Below, one piece after another: positions 34,326 to 48,141 of a stretch of DNA of 64,000 bases; position 1 is the stretch's first letter; each line of letters opens with the position of its first letter. A program made the translations under genes and the position numbers. Under the pieces are notes generated by a model. The model saw only the letters and a program-made list of their open reading frames with translations. It searched no databases and was not told the origin of the DNA. This stretch comes from Heliomicrobium modesticaldum Ice1 (lineage in GTDB: Bacteria; Bacillota; Desulfitobacteriia; Heliobacteriales; Heliobacteriaceae): contig NC_010337.2 of the NCBI RefSeq assembly GCF_000019165.1, forward strand, positions 2,070,501-2,134,500, in the 5' to 3' direction.

Positions 34326-35435
34326 ATGTCTTTTAAAAGGATAGAATCTCCAAAAAGCCAGGACCTAAATTCCCCGGACCTGGCGACTGAGGAACTGGAC
34401 ATCGAGGTAGAATCCCGACGGCCCGAATTGGTCCGTCTTACCGTCACGCCGGCAGAGGCCGACAGCCGCGTCGATGTTTGGCTGGTGCAGAAGGGGCTTG
34501 TGCCTTCGCGCTCCCATGGCCAGAACTGGATCAAAGAGGGCCTTGTCACCCTGGACGGGGGGCCGTTGAAAGCCAACTACCGCCTGCGTCCCGGCGATGT
34601 GATCGAGGTGGCGCCGCCTGCGCCGGAAGCAGTGGAGATCCTCCCGGAGGATATCCCGCTGGAAATCATCTTCCAGGATGCTGATATCGCCGTGATCAAC
34701 AAACCGGCCGGTCTCGTCGTTCACCCGGCTGAGGGTCACTGGTCGGGCACGCTCGTCAACGCGCTGCTCTACCACATCAAAGACCTGTCGGGGATCAACG
34801 GCGAGCTGCGGCCCGGCATCGTCCACCGCATCGACAAGGATACCTCCGGCCTGCTGGTGGTCGCGAAAAACGATCGCGCCCACATCCACCTGACAGAGCA
34901 GGTGAAGGACCACCGGGTGCGCCGCGAGTACCTGGCCGTCGTGCACGGTGTCATCGGCGCCGAAACGGGTCGCGTCGAGGCGCCGATCGGCCGCGATCCG
35001 AAAGACCGTCAGCGCATGGCCGTCATCGCCGGCGGAAAAAGCGCCATCACCCATTTTCGCGTCCTGGCTCGTTATCCGGAACAGGGCTTCAGCCTGCTCC
35101 ACTGCCGTTTAGAGACGGGTCGGACCCACCAGATCCGTGTCCACCTGGCCCATATCGGTCATCCCGTCGCCGGCGACCCGAAGTACGGCCCCCGCAAAGC
35201 CGCTTTTGGTCTCACCGGGCAGGCGCTCCACGCTTGGAAGCTGGAATTCGTCCATCCTCGCAGCGGCGAGCCGATGCGGTTTCAGGCGGATCCGCCAGAA
35301 CCCTTCGTACAGGTGCTTCAAGCGCTTCAGATGACCCCAACAAATCAAAGGGACCAAGCGAATCAATCGGACCAAACAAATCGAACGACTCAAGGGCTCG
35401 CTGTTGACAAAATTCGACCTCTCGAGGTATACTGA
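34326..35435 (+). CDS. rluD: Ribosomal large-subunit pseudouridine synthase RluD-type
   Basis: 369 aa, longer than the usual 300-310. S4 domain at about 45-95, catalytic domain with D170 in RPGIVHRIDKDTSGLL and GRTHQIRVHLAHIGHPVAGDPKYG. Extra parts: a 35-residue N-terminal lead and a C-terminal tail (335-369) rich in Asn, Gln, Thr and Asp (NQRDQANQSDQTNRTTQ) encoded by short degenerate direct repeats. The pyr promoter sits inside the last codons. The ribosome site before ATG 34326 is weak. Confidence 0.9.
   Translation: MSFKRIESPKSQDLNSPDLATEELDIEVESRRPELVRLTVTPAEADSRVDVWLVQKGLVPSRSHGQNWIKEGLVTLDGGPLKANYRLRPGDVIEVAPPAPEAVEILPEDIPLEIIFQDADIAVINKPAGLVVHPAEGHWSGTLVNALLYHIKDLSGINGELRPGIVHRIDKDTSGLLVVAKNDRAHIHLTEQVKDHRVRREYLAVVHGVIGAETGRVEAPIGRDPKDRQRMAVIAGGKSAITHFRVLARYPEQGFSLLHCRLETGRTHQIRVHLAHIGHPVAGDPKYGPRKAAFGLTGQALHAWKLEFVHPRSGEPMRFQADPPEPFVQVLQALQMTPTNQRDQANQSDQTNRTTQGLAVDKIRPLEVY
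35404..35433 (+). promoter_or_regulatory. Promoter of the pyrimidine operon
   Basis: Consensus TTGACA (35404-35409), an 18-base spacer, and TATACT (35428-35433), lying within the end of rluD. Confidence 0.85.
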
Positions 35436-35439
35436 TCAG

Positions 35440-36193
<754 letters not shown>

Positions 36194-36205
36194 TGGTTCG
36201 CCAGT

Positions 36206-36246
36206 CGCCTCGCGGCATGCACCGGGAGGCTTTTTTGCGGACATTT
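36206..36246 (+). terminator. Terminator-like hairpin between pyrR and pyrB
   Basis: GCCTC(GCGG) pairs with (CCG)GGAGGC around a CATGCA loop, followed by six T. No PyrR loop is seen beside it, so it may only reduce read-through. Confidence 0.6.
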
Positions 36247-36331
36247 TGCAGACAACCTGTCGGCAAGGCCAGCGCCGAGGGCCGGGCTATTGACAGGGCC
36301 ATCGATAACGGATAAGGGGGACAGAACAACC

Positions 36332-37270
36332 ATGGCATGGCAGCACAAAGACCTGCTGGGCCTGCGCGGCTTAGCGAAGCAGGAGATCGAGCTGATTCTG
36401 GATACGGCGGCGCCGATGAAAGACATCATCGGTCGCGACATCAAGAAGGTCCCCACACTGCGCGGCAAGTCGATCGTCTGTCTTTTTTACGAGGCGTCGA
36501 CGCGGACCCGCACCTCTTTTGAACTGGCCGGCAAGTTCATGAGTGCCGACACGGTGAACATCGCCGCCGCCAGCTCCTCTGTCGTCAAAGGGGAGTCGCT
36601 CATCGATACGGGCAAGACCTTGGATGCGATGGGCACTGATATCATTGTGATTCGACATGCCGCTTCCGGGGCGCCCCACCTGCTGGCCAAGCATGTGAAG
36701 GCCCGCGTCGTCAACGCCGGCGACGGCGCTCATGAGCACCCCACCCAAGGTCTGCTCGACCTGTACACCATCAAGGAACGCAAAGGCCGCCTGGAAGGCT
36801 TGACGGTGACCATCCTGGGCGACGTCCTCCACTCGCGGGTGGCCCGTTCGAACATCTGGGGACTGCGGACGATGGGCGCCGAGGTCCGCCTTTGCGGACC
36901 TTCGACCCTGCTGCCGCCGGAACTGGCGATCACCGGGGTGAAGGTCTTCACCCGCATCGAGGAGGCCCTCGAAGGCGCCGATGTGGTCAACGTGTTGCGG
37001 TTGCAACTGGAGCGGCAGAAGAAAGGACTCTTCCCGACGATCCGCGAGTATGCCCGCCAGTTCGGCCTCAACCAGGAGCGGCTCAAGCGCTGCAAGAGCG
37101 ATGTGCTCGTTCTCCATCCGGGGCCGATGAACCGGGGCGTCGAGATCGCCGACGATGTGGCCGATGCCGATTTCGCGGCCATTGAGGAGCAGGTGACCAA
37201 CGGGGTGGCTGTGCGCATGGCCATACTCTACCTGATGATGGGAGGAAGCGGCAGTGGCGCTGTACATTAA
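36332..37270 (+). CDS. pyrB: Aspartate carbamoyltransferase, catalytic chain
   Basis: 312 aa. Carbamoyl-phosphate loop [13 protein letters not shown], then [12 protein letters not shown], the [12 protein letters not shown] block and [11 protein letters not shown] at the C-terminus. First committed step of pyrimidine synthesis. ATG 36332 after AAGGGGGAC; the in-frame ATG at 36290 is not preceded by a ribosome site. No regulatory chain pyrI is present. Overlaps pyrC by 17 bases. Confidence 0.95.
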   Translation: MAWQHKDLLGLRGLAKQEIELILDTAAPMKDIIGRDIKKVPTLRGKSIVCLFYEASTRTRTSFELAGKFMSADTVNIAAASSSVVKGESLIDTGKTLDAMGTDIIVIRHAASGAPHLLAKHVKARVVNAGDGAHEHPTQGLLDLYTIKERKGRLEGLTVTILGDVLHSRVARSNIWGLRTMGAEVRLCGPSTLLPPELAITGVKVFTRIEEALEGADVVNVLRLQLERQKKGLFPTIREYARQFGLNQERLKRCKSDVLVLHPGPMNRGVEIADDVADADFAAIEEQVTNGVAVRMAILYLMMGGSGSGAVH

Positions 37271-38549
37271 AGGCGGGCGGGTCATCGACCCGGCCAACGG
37301 CATCAACAAGATCGCTGATGTTAAAATCGAAAAGGGCATCATCGCCGGCATCGACGATTATTCCGGTGCGATCACCGAAGCGGATGAGGTCATGGAAGCG
37401 GCAGGCAAACTGGTCGTTCCCGGCCTGATCGATATCCACTGCCACCTGAGAGAGCCGGGCCTGGAGGCGAAAGAGACCATCGCCACCGGCACCCGGGCGG
37501 CGGCCCGCGGCGGTTTTACCGCTCTCTGCGCCATGCCGAACACGAAACCGGTCTGCGATTCCCAGACGGGCGTCGAGTTTGTCATCAACCGCGCCAAGGC
37601 GGCTGGCCTCGTCCGCGTCTACCCCGTCGGCGCCATCACCAAGGGCTCGGAAGGACAGGAGCTGGCCGAGATGGCTGACATGGCCGCCTGCGGCGCCGTG
37701 GCTTTCTCCGATGACGGCAAACCGGTGCCCCGCTCCGACATCATGCGGCTGGGGCTGCAATATGCCCAGATGGTCGGCAAGGTGATCATCAGCCATTGCG
37801 AAGACCCCGAACTGGCCAAAGACGGCGTCATGCACGAAGGCTACTGGTCGACGGTGCTCGGCTTGCGCGGCATTCCGGCGGCGTCCGAGGCGATCATGGT
37901 CGCCCGCGACATCCTCCTGGCAGAGAGCGTCGGCGCTAAGCTGCACATCGCCCATGTCTCGACGGCCCGCTCGGTCGAACTCATCCGCCAAGCCCAATGG
38001 CGCGGCGTCAACGTGACCGGCGAGGTCTGTCCCCATCACCTGGCCCTCACTGACGCCGACGTGGAAGGCTTCAACACAGCGACGAAGGTCAACCCACCCT
38101 TGCGGACCGACCAGGACCGCGAGGCCCTTCGCTCGGCCTTGAACGACGGCACCCTGACCATCTTGGCGACAGACCACGCGCCCCATACAGCCGAAGAAAA
38201 GGCCTGTGAATACAACTACGCCCCCTTCGGCATCTCAGGCCTGGAGACGGCCTGGCCGCTCTTTTGGCGTGAACTGGTTGAATCGGGCGTGATGACCCTG
38301 CCGTCCTTCGTCGCCGCCATGACGGTGGCCCCGGCCAAGCGCCTCGGCCTGCCTGGCGGCACCCTCTCGACGGGCGTGGCGGCCGATGTGACCATCATCG
38401 ACCCCGAATACACCGAAACGGTTACCCTGGAGAACTGGCAGTCGAAAGGCAAGAACACACCCTTTGTCGGCCAGACACTGCGCTCCTGGCCGGTGGCGAC
38501 GATCGTCGGCGGGCGCGTGGTCATGCGGGATCGCCAGGTGATCGGTTAA
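37254..38549 (+). CDS. pyrC: Dihydroorotase
   Basis: 431 aa, class I type. Metal-binding [10 protein letters not shown] (His pair), [22 protein letters not shown], the LHIAHVST block and catalytic D in [13 protein letters not shown] 37254 lies inside the end of pyrB after GGAGGAAGC, suggesting coupled translation. Confidence 0.95.
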   Translation: MALYIKGGRVIDPANGINKIADVKIEKGIIAGIDDYSGAITEADEVMEAAGKLVVPGLIDIHCHLREPGLEAKETIATGTRAAARGGFTALCAMPNTKPVCDSQTGVEFVINRAKAAGLVRVYPVGAITKGSEGQELAEMADMAACGAVAFSDDGKPVPRSDIMRLGLQYAQMVGKVIISHCEDPELAKDGVMHEGYWSTVLGLRGIPAASEAIMVARDILLAESVGAKLHIAHVSTARSVELIRQAQWRGVNVTGEVCPHHLALTDADVEGFNTATKVNPPLRTDQDREALRSALNDGTLTILATDHAPHTAEEKACEYNYAPFGISGLETAWPLFWRELVESGVMTLPSFVAAMTVAPAKRLGLPGGTLSTGVAADVTIIDPEYTETVTLENWQSKGKNTPFVGQTLRSWPVATIVGGRVVMRDRQVIG

Positions 38550-38654
38550 ACCTGTCAAGATACAGACTGAGAGATTAGAGGCTCTCTTAGACTACACTTC
38601 TTAAGGCCGGCCAACCGGCCTTACGCTAGCGCGGCGGCAGTACAGGAGGTTTAT

Positions 38655-39740
<1,086 letters not shown>

Positions 39741-39742
39741 GC

Positions 39743-42964
<3,222 letters not shown>

Positions 42965-42975
42965 GGGCGGAGGGA

Positions 42976-44007
42976 GTGACGAAGGTGCCTGCTGAAAGCA
43001 ACGTGCTGTCTGAGTCTAAGGCCCCCTCTGAACTGAACAGATCTGCTGAAACGAAGGGGTCAGCGAAAAGAATTTCCTCTACCAACAGTTCTGCCGTGCT
43101 GGCCGACGCCGCCATCTTATCTCAAGAACTACTGAAGCCGGGCTTTTTCCGCCTTGTTCTCTCCGCGCCGGAACTGGCCCGGCGCTGCCAGCCCGGCCAG
43201 TTTGTTCAGGTTCGCGTCAGTGACGGCATCGACCCGCTGCTGCCTCGTCCGATCAGCATCCACGGTTTCGACGGGGAGCAGGGGACCCTCTCGCTGCTCT
43301 ACCATGTGGCCGGACAGGGGACGGGCAAGCTGTCTCGTCTCGCCGCCGGAGCGTCGCTAAAGGTCTGGGGACCCCTCGGGAGAGGGTGGGTCATGCCCGA
43401 TCATCTTACCAAAACTTCCTCTCTTCGCGATGTCGACAACCGAATCAGGGGTTCCGAAGATCTTGTCGGCGGCCCTGAAGATATTCAGACTGACGCTCCT
43501 GGTGATGCAGGTAAAATCTTGCCCCTCTTCGTCGCCGGCGGCATCGGCGTCGCGCCGCTGCCGCCGCTGGCCAAGGCCTGGCGCGACTTGGGGGCGGAAG
43601 CGATCCTGCTCTACGGCGCCCGTTCTGCCGACCAGACCGTCACCGCCGACGAGTTCGCCGCCATGGGCGTCGATGTGCGCATCGCCACGGAAGACGGCTC
43701 AGCGGGCGTGACCGGCCGGGTGACGGAACTGCTCAAAGGCCTCCATACCGGCGACAAGCTGCCGCTTCTCTACGCGTGCGGTCCCAAGCCCATGCTGAAG
43801 GCGGTGGCTCAACTGGCTGACGAACGGGGCTGGCCCTGCCAGGTCTCTTTGGAGGAGCGCATGTGCTGCGGCCTCGGCGCCTGCCTCTCCTGTGTCTGCA
43901 AGAAAAAGGCGGACGACGGAAAGGACGGCGGCAAAGGTTGGACCCATGCCAAGGTCTGCACCGATGGACCGGTCTTCTGGAGCAGGGAGGTGGTCTGGAA
44001 TGGGTAG
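42976..44007 (+). CDS. pyrK: Dihydroorotate dehydrogenase electron-transfer subunit, enlarged
   Basis: 343 aa against about 255-265 for typical PyrK. FAD domain with [10 protein letters not shown] (RPxS at 91-94), NAD-domain [10 protein letters not shown] (187-195), and a [2Fe-2S] site with C298, C303, C306 and C328 ([10 protein letters not shown]...KVCTDGPVF). Extra parts: a Ser-rich N-terminal lead of about 40 residues and a 39-residue insert (141-179, [20 protein letters not shown]) just before the nucleotide-binding half. GTG 42976 or GTG 42985 are both possible. It passes electrons from PyrD to NAD. It overlaps pyrD by 8 bases. Confidence 0.9.
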
Positions 44008-44929
44008 CCTGAACTTGCAGGTCAACCTGGGCGGATTGACCATGAAAAACCCCGTCACCACCGCATCGGGCACCTTCGGCTTCGGCCTCGAATTCGCACC
44101 CTTTATCGACCTCAGCCGCCTCGGGGCGATCGTTGTCAAAGGGACGACCTTGGAGCCGCGGGAGGGAAACCCGACGCCGCGCATGGCCGAGACGCCGGCA
44201 GGCATGCTCAACGCTATTGGCCTGCAAAACCCTGGGGTAGAGGCTTTCATTCGCGACTATCTGCCGCCGCTGCGGCAGATCGACACACCGGTGATCGTCA
44301 ACGTCAGCGGCAACAGCGTGGAGGACTACGGCCGGTTGGCGTCCATCCTGGACGAGGCGGACGGTGTAGCCGCCCTGGAGGTCAACATCTCCTGCCCCAA
44401 CGTCAAAGAGGGGGGCATCCAGTTCGGCACCCTGCCGGCTTCAGCGGCGGCGGTGACCCGGGCCGTCCGGGAGAACACGCAAAAACCGGTCATCGTCAAG
44501 TTATCGCCTAATGTGACCGACATCACCGAGATGGCCCGGGCTGTCGTCGACGCCGGCGCTGATGCCCTGGCCCTGATCAACACGCTGCTGGGCATGGACA
44601 TCGACATCTGCACCCGCCGACCTGTGCTGGCTAACATCTTCGGCGGCCTCTCCGGTCCTGCCATTAAACCGGTGGCGTTGCGCATGATCTACCAGGTGTA
44701 CAGAGCCGTCCATGTTCCCATCCTGGGAATGGGCGGTATCATGAACAGCCAGGACGCCATCGCCTTTATGCTGGCCGGCGCAACGGCCATCGCCGTGGGG
44801 ACGGCCAACTTCACCAACCCCCGGGCCACCATGGACATCCTTGAAGGGATCGAGGAATACTGCTGTCGTGAAGGCGTGCGAGACGTCAATGAACTGATCG
44901 GCGCTGCTCATTCCCATCTGACCGGGTGA
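44000..44929 (+). CDS. pyrD: Dihydroorotate dehydrogenase, catalytic subunit (class 1B)
   Basis: 309 aa. FMN barrel with [18 protein letters not shown]; catalytic Cys C132 in [12 protein letters not shown] marks the 1B type that works with Pyr[13 protein letters not shown]-like ([12 protein letters not shown]) and [29 protein letters not shown] near the end. ATG 44000 follows GGAGGTGG. Last gene of the visible operon; pyrE and pyrF do not follow. Confidence 0.95.
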
Positions 44930-45009
44930 CTTTCCTGCAAGGCAGCCTGATGCTTTGCCATTCGAGCCACCGTCACAAGCCTAGATTCTTTCGACAAATC
45001 AGCTTCCCA

Positions 45010-45038
45010 TTTACGACAGCATTCTTTTCGGATATCAT
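45010..45038 (+). promoter_or_regulatory. Probable promoter of the phosphatase-superfamily gene
   Basis: TTTACG (45010-45015), a 17-base spacer, and TATCAT (45033-45038), 69 bases before the start codon. Confidence 0.6.
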
Positions 45039-45106
45039 ATAGCTGTGTGTCTCACCGATAATCAATCTCTTTTGTCCCTTTCAATGCAGCAGGAGGTGGG
45101 GGAGCA

Positions 45107-46585
45107 GTGCGCCGGAAGAAAGTGATCATGTTCATCATCGATTCCTTGCATCCGAAGGTATTCGATGACGTGACTCAGGACGGTTCCGCGCCTGTCCTCG
45201 CCTTTTTGCGCAAAAAGGGCATCAGCCACTCGCGGGTCGTCTCGGCTTTTCCCACCATGACCCCTACTGCCTTGAGTTCAATCGCCACCGGGGCCTATGC
45301 GGACAAGCACAAGGTACCCGGGTTCATTTGGTTTTCCGAGATGAGCCAGCGGCTCGTCAACTACGGCGCCACGCCGGGAGCCATCCTCAAATTGGGCGTC
45401 TTTCAGACCGTCAAAAACCTGCTCTACAACCTCAACCAGGAACATATCAACCCCCGCATCGAGACCTTCCACGAGATCCTGGAAGACCGGGGGTACACGT
45501 CTGGCAACATCAACTTCTTCATCTACCGGGGACGTAAAAAAAGGGAGCCGCACCTGCCGCTGCTGATCCGCCTGGCCGCCTGGCTGCGCCTGCGCGGTCC
45601 CGTCTTCGGCCCTGAGAACCTGGTCCTCGGTGAGTGCTGTCTCTCACCGAGCCTGCAAGGCTTTCGCGGTCCTGCCGGTCCCTTCAACAAGTTTGGCTTC
45701 AATGACCGCTACTCGTGCCTGGCTGCGTCGGAGTTGATCCGCCGGGGTAAACAGCCTGACTTCATGATGGTCTACCTGCCCGACAATGACGGTTACTCCC
45801 ACCGGGTGGGCCCCCTCAACGCCCATCCCTGTGTCCGCAAGGCTGATCGGATGATCCAGACGGTGCTCAACGCCTTCCCCTCCTGGGAACATGCCCTGGA
45901 GGAGAACGCCTTTCTCGTCGCCGGCGACCATTCCCAGTGCCCGGTCGGCCCCAGTCACACGACGGTGCTGCTCGACAGGATGCTCTCTCGTTTTCGACGG
46001 ATGGAGATGCTCTCCTGGGGCGCTGCGCGGCGCTATGATATCACCATCTGTCCCAACGAGCGGATGGCCATCGTCTATGTCCTGCGCAACCAGGAGTCGG
46101 TGCTGCCGGCTGTCGTCGACACCCTGTCCGGCGATGAGCGCATCGCCCAGATCATGTGGCGGGAGGGGGAACGCATCCGCGTCATTCAGGGCGGTTCGCG
46201 CAAATCGCTTACCTTCTGGCGCGAAAAGACCTATAAAGACACCTTCGGTGTAGACTGGAACTTCAACGGCGACCTCTCCGTCGTAGACGGCGAGGTCCGC
46301 GACGGCCTCCTCCACTTTGGCGAATATCCGGACGCTTTCTCCCGCATCGCTTCGGCCTTGGAGAGCCAGGTGACACCTCGGGTGCTCCTCTCTGCCCGGC
46401 CCGGCTTTGAGTTTTACGCCGATGACTCGCCCATCTACCCTGGGGGCGGCAGTCACGGATCGCTCCATGAGAGCGATTCCATCGTTCCCGCCGTGCTGGC
46501 CGGCACCGATCACGACCTGCCTAACCTGCGCGTGAGCGACTTTTTCCATTGGTTGATGGAAATGCTGCCGGCGCCGTCGCGGTAG
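45107..46585 (+). CDS. Alkaline phosphatase superfamily (phosphodiesterase/nucleotide pyrophosphatase-like) protein
   Basis: 492 aa. Metal-site Asp D12 in MFIIDSLHP; likely nucleophile Thr in FPTMTPTALSSIATG (T50 or T52); further metal ligands in YLPDNDGYSHRVGP and VAGDHSQCPVGP, and a late His in GGGSHGSLHESD. The substrate is unknown. No signal peptide or membrane segment is visible, so a cytosolic role is likely, unlike most family members. GTG 45107 follows GGAGGTGGGGG. It is probably monocistronic. Confidence 0.82.
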   Translation: MRRKKVIMFIIDSLHPKVFDDVTQDGSAPVLAFLRKKGISHSRVVSAFPTMTPTALSSIATGAYADKHKVPGFIWFSEMSQRLVNYGATPGAILKLGVFQTVKNLLYNLNQEHINPRIETFHEILEDRGYTSGNINFFIYRGRKKREPHLPLLIRLAAWLRLRGPVFGPENLVLGECCLSPSLQGFRGPAGPFNKFGFNDRYSCLAASELIRRGKQPDFMMVYLPDNDGYSHRVGPLNAHPCVRKADRMIQTVLNAFPSWEHALEENAFLVAGDHSQCPVGPSHTTVLLDRMLSRFRRMEMLSWGAARRYDITICPNERMAIVYVLRNQESVLPAVVDTLSGDERIAQIMWREGERIRVIQGGSRKSLTFWREKTYKDTFGVDWNFNGDLSVVDGEVRDGLLHFGEYPDAFSRIASALESQVTPRVLLSARPGFEFYADDSPIYPGGGSHGSLHESDSIVPAVLAGTDHDLPNLRVSDFFHWLMEMLPAPSR

Positions 46586-46755
46586 GCGTTAGGGCGCAAA
46601 ATCAACATCGGAGAAAGAGGTCTTTCGTCGAAAGGCAATTCGGCGAGGGGCTTTTTTTTTTGCAGGTCAGGGCCGTTAGCATGGGAGAAAGAACCTCTGC
46701 ATAAGGTGGCTATGCATGATGAAAGCATGCTCTTTGTTGCAGGAAGGGAGGCATC

Positions 46756-47580
46756 ATGATGACTGTGGCACCGACACAAGGGCAAAGACGCGCGAAAGGA
46801 ATAGGCCGTTCGCTTGCCCATGTGTGGAGCGACTGTCGCGAAGGGCGGGAGAGGGTGACCCAAGGCTGGTTGGGTAGTCTCGTGGAGTTTGCAGATAGCT
46901 TAGAAATTGCGGAACCAGGCTGGCGAAAGATCCGCCTTCCGGATCAAGGCGGGTATGAAGGTTGGGTGCGAGAAGACGATCTGGTTCCGGTTTTGTTCGC
47001 AACAAATAAGGTTCTGCCGCTGGCTGTTATTGCGCAACCGTTTATCGAAATCGAGAGAGGCGGCTTTCTTCAGGATAGGGGTTGGCTGCCCATGGGCGCC
47101 CGCTTTCCTCTGCTTGATCGAAAAGAAGGATTCGTAGCGCTTCAGATGCCCCAGGGCACTCCATGTTGGATTCCCGAAGAAGCGATCAGAGCTTGGCCCA
47201 GTGATGTTCAGACAGGTGAAGAGGCCCTTCTGTTGGCCGCCAAGTTTCTCGGTCGACCCTACCTCTGGGGCGGTATGGGCTGGCCGGGCATTGACTGTTC
47301 CGGCCTTGTTTTTATCGCTTTTTGGACGTTAGGGATTATGCTACCCAGAGACGCCAAGGACCAGTGGGCTCTGCTGGAGGCAGTTGATGAAGCGAACGCT
47401 CGTCCAGGTGATCTTATTTTCTTCTCTCGTCGCCCGCCGCTGGTGGATCATGTCGGCTTGGTAGCAGGTAAGGGCGTTTTTCTTCATGCTTCAAGCAGCC
47501 TCGGCGGGGTAGCGTATTCAGATTGGCGGGAACAAAGGTGGAGGGAGCGTCTGTTCGGATTTCGACGCTCACCTGTCTAG
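46756..47580 (+). CDS. NlpC/P60 (C40) cysteine peptidase with SH3-like N-terminal part
   Basis: 274 aa. Residues about 40-145 look like two SH3-like modules (GWRKIRLPDQGGYEGWV; GFVALQMPQGTPCWIP). The peptidase domain has C181 (GIDCSGLVFIAFW), H232 (VDHVGLVAG) and H244 (FLHASS). It would cut peptidoglycan stem peptides, in the manner of YkfC-type dipeptidyl peptidases. No signal peptide is seen, so it may act on imported muropeptides. Two adjacent ATG codons at 46756 and 46759; GGAAGGGAGG ahead. GC is lower than in the neighbours. Confidence 0.87.
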   Translation: MMTVAPTQGQRRAKGIGRSLAHVWSDCREGRERVTQGWLGSLVEFADSLEIAEPGWRKIRLPDQGGYEGWVREDDLVPVLFATNKVLPLAVIAQPFIEIERGGFLQDRGWLPMGARFPLLDRKEGFVALQMPQGTPCWIPEEAIRAWPSDVQTGEEALLLAAKFLGRPYLWGGMGWPGIDCSGLVFIAFWTLGIMLPRDAKDQWALLEAVDEANARPGDLIFFSRRPPLVDHVGLVAGKGVFLHASSSLGGVAYSDWREQRWRERLFGFRRSPV

Positions 47581-47669
47581 AAAAACAAGGAAATAGGAGA
47601 CCGAATTCGTCCAATTTCGACAGGAGCTAGTGGTAAAATAGAGACAACAAGGTGTAGGAGGGTAGTACG

Positions 47670-47969
47670 GTGCACTATATTGAGCATGAGGGACAGCAGG
47701 TAAGGGTCCGCCTAGAAGGGAGTTTTACATTTTCAACGGCTAATAAACTCAAAGATGATATTTTGAAACTTATCGATGAAGGGAGGCATTTTGTCACGAT
47801 CGACATGAGCGGGGTAGATTTGATCGATAGCCTTGCCCTTGGTTCGCTGGTGGCTGTATTAAAGCGCACACATGGCTATGGCGGTAATGTGCGATTACAA
47901 AAACCGCAGGAGTTTGTCCGGGAGGTCTTGACGATTACGAAGCTGAATCAGCTGTTTGTCATCGATTGA
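47670..47969 (+). CDS. STAS-domain anti-sigma factor antagonist
   Basis: 99 aa single STAS domain. Phosphorylatable serine S54 in VDLIDSLALGSLVAVLKR matches the SpoIIAA/RsbV position, though 'DSLALGSL' differs from the common 'DSSGLG'. A partner anti-sigma kinase is not nearby, so the pathway cannot be named. GTG 47670 follows GTAGGAGGG. Confidence 0.85.
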   Translation: MHYIEHEGQQVRVRLEGSFTFSTANKLKDDILKLIDEGRHFVTIDMSGVDLIDSLALGSLVAVLKRTHGYGGNVRLQKPQEFVREVLTITKLNQLFVID

Positions 47970-47986
47970 AGAGGATAGAGGGAAAA

Positions 47987-48023
47987 AGCCTTTGAGCGGG
48001 AAGGGGTCTCAAAGGCTTTTTTG
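47987..48023 (+). terminator. Terminator after the STAS gene
   Basis: An 11-bp perfect stem AAGCCTTTGAG/CTCAAAGGCTT followed by six T. Confidence 0.88.
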
Positions 48024-48050
48024 CGTTTTTTGAAGAAAGCCTTTATAATG
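48022..48050 (+). promoter_or_regulatory. Probable promoter of the broken chemoreceptor gene
   Basis: TTGCGT (48022-48027), a 17-base spacer, and a perfect TATAAT (48045-48050). It starts inside the T-run of the terminator. Confidence 0.5.
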
Positions 48051-48141
48051 GAAAGAGATCAATGATATCGGCAGCGCAGCGAAGCTGAAAAGGCGTCTTT
48101 TTAATTTTTATGACGATGATAAACGGGAAAGGTGTGTACCG

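Noticed and set aside
46617-46661. Terminator after the phosphatase-superfamily gene
   Set aside because: There is a ten-T run at 46652-46661, but the only stem (GTCTTTC/GAAAGGC) lies 15 bases away and does not abut it, so I could not support a proper terminator.
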